Shown: positions 59,201 through 64,000 of the stretch, piece by piece | Layout: each line of letters starts with the position of its first letter | Numbering within the stretch: the stretch's first letter is position 1 | Notes under the pieces: model-generated | What the model saw: only the letters and a program-made list of their open reading frames with translations | Told to the model about the DNA's origin: nothing | Databases searched by the model: none | Made by a program: the position numbers and the translations under genes | From: Diphasiastrum complanatum | Taxonomy: Eukaryota > Streptophyta > Lycopodiopsida > Lycopodiales > Lycopodiaceae | DNA: 64,000 bases | Assembly (NCBI GenBank): GCA_029204225.1 | Contig: CM055112.1 | Coordinates: 28,794,703-28,858,702, forward strand | Direction of reading: 5' to 3'

Positions 59201-60152
59201 TATGATAGGAAATGATGATGATGGCATAGGCAAAGTAAAAGTTGACTTATCTAGTGAGTTCAAGATGGTAGATCTAGGCTTCCTAAAGTTTATACTTGGG
59301 ATAGAAGTGTCTAGAAGTAGCAATTGTACTTTCATAAGTCAATCTAAGTATGCTACTTCCATTCTTGAAAGATTTGGTATGAAATATTGTAAGGGGATTG
59401 ACACCCCTATGGAGCATGTTGTGAAAGCAACTAATGAAGGTGATGAAGCATCCTTTGAGGACATCACTCTCTTTAGGAAGCTTATAGGCTCTCTAATCTA
59501 TCTAACTATCACTAGACTTGACTTAAGTTTTTGTGTAAGCAAGTTGAGTCAAAGTATGCAAGCTCCTTTAGTTCATCATTGGAAAAGTGCCAAGAGAGTA
59601 CTTAGATATGTTTCTAGTACTAGATTTTTTGGCATACTTTATGAAGGATCTAACTTGCACTTGAGAGCCTACTCGGATTCAGATTTTGCAGGTGACAAGA
59701 TGGATAGGAAGTCCATTAGTGCATTTGCAACATTTCTTTGTGGAGGAGTGATATCTTGGCTTTCCAAAAAGCAAGATACAATCTCACTATCTTCTTGTGA
59801 AGCCGAGTACAAGGCATTGACTTCAACAACCAAAGAGCTCCTATGGCTAAGAAGACTCTTGATGGAACTACATGTGCTAGAGGCCGAGGAGATCCATTAC
59901 ATATTTTGTGACAATCAAGCTTCTCAACAAATTGCTTCAAATCCTATCTTCCATGCTAGAACAAAGCATATTGAGATAGCTCACCACTTTGTGAGGGAGA
60001 AGGTACAATCCAAGGAAGTGCAACTACATCATGTACCATCATCCGAATGCATAGCTGATATCTTAACCAAACCATTGTCCAAAGATCCATTTTTTAAGTT
60101 AAGATATGCTCTTGGAATTGTAGATAGATGTACACTAGATTTGCCAAGTTAG
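56255..60152 (+). pseudogene. Copia-6 gag-pol polyprotein with frameshift and internal deletion
   Basis: The first frame (56255-58741) encodes GAG (LTSTNYSIWKVRMESLL), the knuckle CFFCGKKGHFALEC (about residue 250), protease WWIDSGASSHM (about 306), GAG-pre-integrase LWHKRLGHPNL and integrase (LIHSDVHGF, LRCDNGGEY, NGVAERKNRS), then an acidic linker with a triplicated DK(S/L/P)EED motif. A one-base shift near 58690 moves to frame 58732-59121, the start of reverse transcriptase (CKWIYRIKYNQDGSISKYKA). At about 59105 roughly 25 codons, including the YGLKQAP motif, are missing and the frame shifts again. 59103-60152 gives YVDDIIMIG, RNase H (DSDFAGDKMDRKS, LSSCEAEYKALTS, HARTKHIEIAHHFVRE) and the normal end ADILTKPLSKDPFFKLR. 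It is inactive as a polyprotein. Confidence 0.9.
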
Positions 60153-60165
60153 AAGTGAGGAGGAG

Positions 60166-61028
60166 TGTTGAAAATTGTCACTTCTCACTTGACATTGGTT
60201 CATGTAAATATTGATCAAACATTAGAATATGTTGATGATATGATTTCACACGTGTGGAGCCTGTTCCCACGTGTGAAAGGATGTACTTTTCATGTTTGTA
60301 TATATCCAAATTGATTTTGTATCATTCTAGTTAGTGTGAACATGAAATGGCTAGTTTTTAGTCAAGTTGACTAGTCACCTACAAATTAGCTTTTCCTTGC
60401 ATGTGCATGAGTAAATGCTCCCACATGGCAAGTGGATGTTCACATGTGTGTATAGAGTACTAGAAGATAAGAGTTGACCATTTTCCTTAGATCCTATTTT
60501 GTAGGGAATATTCCTATATTCTAGGAGACTAGCTTTTTGGATTTTAGTCATATTCTAGAAGGTCAACTATTGGATAAGGATCAAGGATGGATAAAATGGA
60601 TAGAACTGAGTGATGTGGCACTCTTCACACGTGTGAAGGCTTGCTGGACTGTATCAGACTCATGGATGTACTTGATCCATAAAAGGATCATCATTTTGCT
60701 AAGAAAATTGATGAGACTTTTGCACTCTACACTTTTGTGAGATTTCTAGTCATTTGTCTTGTGATTTTTATGCATGATTGCTATCTAGTATCATTGTACT
60801 TGTTGTTTCAGGTGCAGGCCGTACAGTGGACAGTACTCCACACGTGTGAACTCGCTCTCACTAAAAAAATGATGTGTTGATCCATTGCTCTTGCTTAAAT
60901 CCAAGTGTAGTGAATCTAGATCAAGATCTAATGTGTAGAACTTGATAGATTCATTGATTAAGCAACCAATAACTCTCTATGATTGTAAAGTACAATTATT
61001 ATTATCCTAAAAACTGTAAAATTTATCA
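60166..61028 (+). repeat. Copia-6 3' LTR (863 bp)
   Basis: It begins TGTTGAAAATTGTCAC after the polypurine tract and ends aaaatttatca. Four CAC(A/G)(C/T)GTG-type palindromes lie at about 60246, 60267, 60627 and 60840. Confidence 0.88.
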
Positions 61029-61088
61029 AACTAATCTGATTTTCCAATAACAATGATTCATCGAAATGCATTCTGAACAAAGCAACAC

Positions 61089-63170
<2,082 letters not shown>

Positions 63171-63316
63171 AAATAGGAGGCGTTCTTCTTGTGGCAATCA
63201 CCAACGAGCACCAATTTCCTCCTGTGTCAACCACCAGAGAGCAACAACCATAAACAAAGTTTTTGCTCTTCCTGTGGCAACCACTTGTGAACAACAACTA
63301 GTAAACAGCCTCCCTT

Positions 63317-63422
63317 GGCAGAAAGGGAGATCAGCCAATGATGCCCAGGCAGAAAGGGTGATCAACCAACGATGCCCAGGCAGAAAGGGAGATTAGAAAG
63401 GGAGATCAGCCAACGATGCCCA
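63317..63422. repeat. 31 bp tandem repeat, ~3.4 copies
   Basis: Units ggcagaaagggagatcagcc plus aacgatgccca at 63317-63347, 63348-63378 and 63379-63422; the last carries a 13 bp internal duplication. Confidence 0.85.
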
Positions 63423-64000
63423 GGCAGCCCATGTTCAAACGATGCCCAGCCAACGCAAAAACATGCAGCGAAGTGCATGGGGAAGTAGGTGGGCGGGGGA
63501 GGAAGGGAGGTGCGTGGCTCAGATGGCGGTGGCATTAACTACCATCTGCACCCCCACTTGTTTTTTCCCTTATTTAGAGAGAGAGAATGGAAAGTGGGGG
63601 CTTGGCCCCTTGGGCATGGGCATTTTGATTTTTTTCTTATTCTTTAGAAAGGCCACCCAATTCAGAATTATATGGATGTGGAAATACAAATTCGGATCCT
63701 CATTATTTTTCCCATTTGTTGTGTTGTGTGCACCAATGCCCCATGTGCCGTGACAGGTCTAATGTAATGTTGCCAGCGACTTGACTGGGTGGCATAGTTG
63801 CCAGGGAACGGGAATGTAATGGGAACGTGACCTCTGTGAATGGGAATGTTTTTGAGAATTTGGGAATGAGGTAACGCCAAAATCGGCATAGCATAGGAAT
63901 GGAGCCGATGTTATTCCTAAAAAAAGGGCATTTTACTAGGCGGTCACCCTCCATCATAACCACAATACGGATTATGCTGGACGTCATTTCTCATTATTGT
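63423..64000. other. No recognisable gene
   Basis: Short frames only, no family resemblance and no clear repeat up to the window end. Confidence 0.4.

Larger units (their letters stand above)
54903..61028 (+). mobile_element. Copia-6: copia element with truncated 5' LTR and broken pol
   Basis: The 3' LTR is 60166-61028 (863 bp). The 5' LTR is present only as its last 758 bp (54903-55660); its first ~105 bp are replaced by other LTR sequence. Over the shared 758 bp there are about a dozen differences. The primer site is 55661-55673 and the polypurine tract (gaagtgaggaggag) ends at 60165. Gag-pol occupies 56255-60152 with a frameshift near 58690 and a deletion near 59105. Confidence 0.88.

Overview
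The window looks like nuclear DNA of a land plant. It is AT-rich and intron-bearing, dominated by nested LTR retrotransposons with plant-type primer-binding sites, and contains very long (CT)n/(GA)n microsatellites. The repeat density, a LINE-like remnant and a long-intron host gene suggest a large fern-like genome rather than a compact angiosperm one; that lineage guess is inference. No bacterial-type genes, CRISPR arrays, rRNA or tRNA genes were recognised.

Layout. 1-2359: internally deleted Ty1/copia element on the minus strand (Copia-1), cut by the window edge. 2.7-3.4 kb: degenerate tandem array of about 60 bp units, each with a short palindrome. 4.4-5.5 kb: small non-autonomous LTR-element remnant. 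6205-19519: a Ty3/gypsy element on the minus strand with matching 5 bp target duplications and a tRNA-Asp-type primer site; it has lost its reverse transcriptase core. Inside its gag sits a complete copia element (Copia-2, 11179-17239) with its own target duplication. 20.0-20.8 kb: three (CT)n tracts. 21.3-22.3 kb: SWIM zinc-finger gene with one in-frame stop. 26.5-33.3 kb: LINE-like remnant split by a very young copia element (Copia-3, 27012-32794) whose two 653 bp LTRs look identical. 34.6-46.3 kb: the one convincing host gene. 47.6-61.0 kb: a stack of nested copia elements (an LTR copy, Copia-4, Copia-5 and Copia-6). 61.1-64.0 kb: a 239 bp (GA)n tract, then DNA with no recognisable gene.

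The most interesting locus is 34608-46333 (+). I could thread 13 exons with mutually consistent phases into one 709-residue reading frame. The N-terminal ~180 residues have the pattern of the XRCC4/XLF/PAXX superfamily of end-joining scaffold proteins (beta-sandwich head followed by a coiled coil). Residues ~330-620 match the Crypton-type tyrosine-recombinase-like domain (DUF3504-type) known from animal ZMYM, QRICH1 and KCTD1-family proteins, with catalytic positions apparently lost. An acidic tail closes the protein. A fusion of a DNA-repair scaffold with a domesticated recombinase domain in a plant is, as far as I know, undescribed. No start codon is available for the recombinase part alone, which argues that the two halves belong to one gene.

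The retroelements share a motif: several distinct copia LTRs carry a CACACGTGTG-type palindrome (G-box core) next to a CCGTAC-containing module. Three elements are deletion derivatives that kept gag or the replication signals but lost most of pol, which suggests mobilisation in trans.
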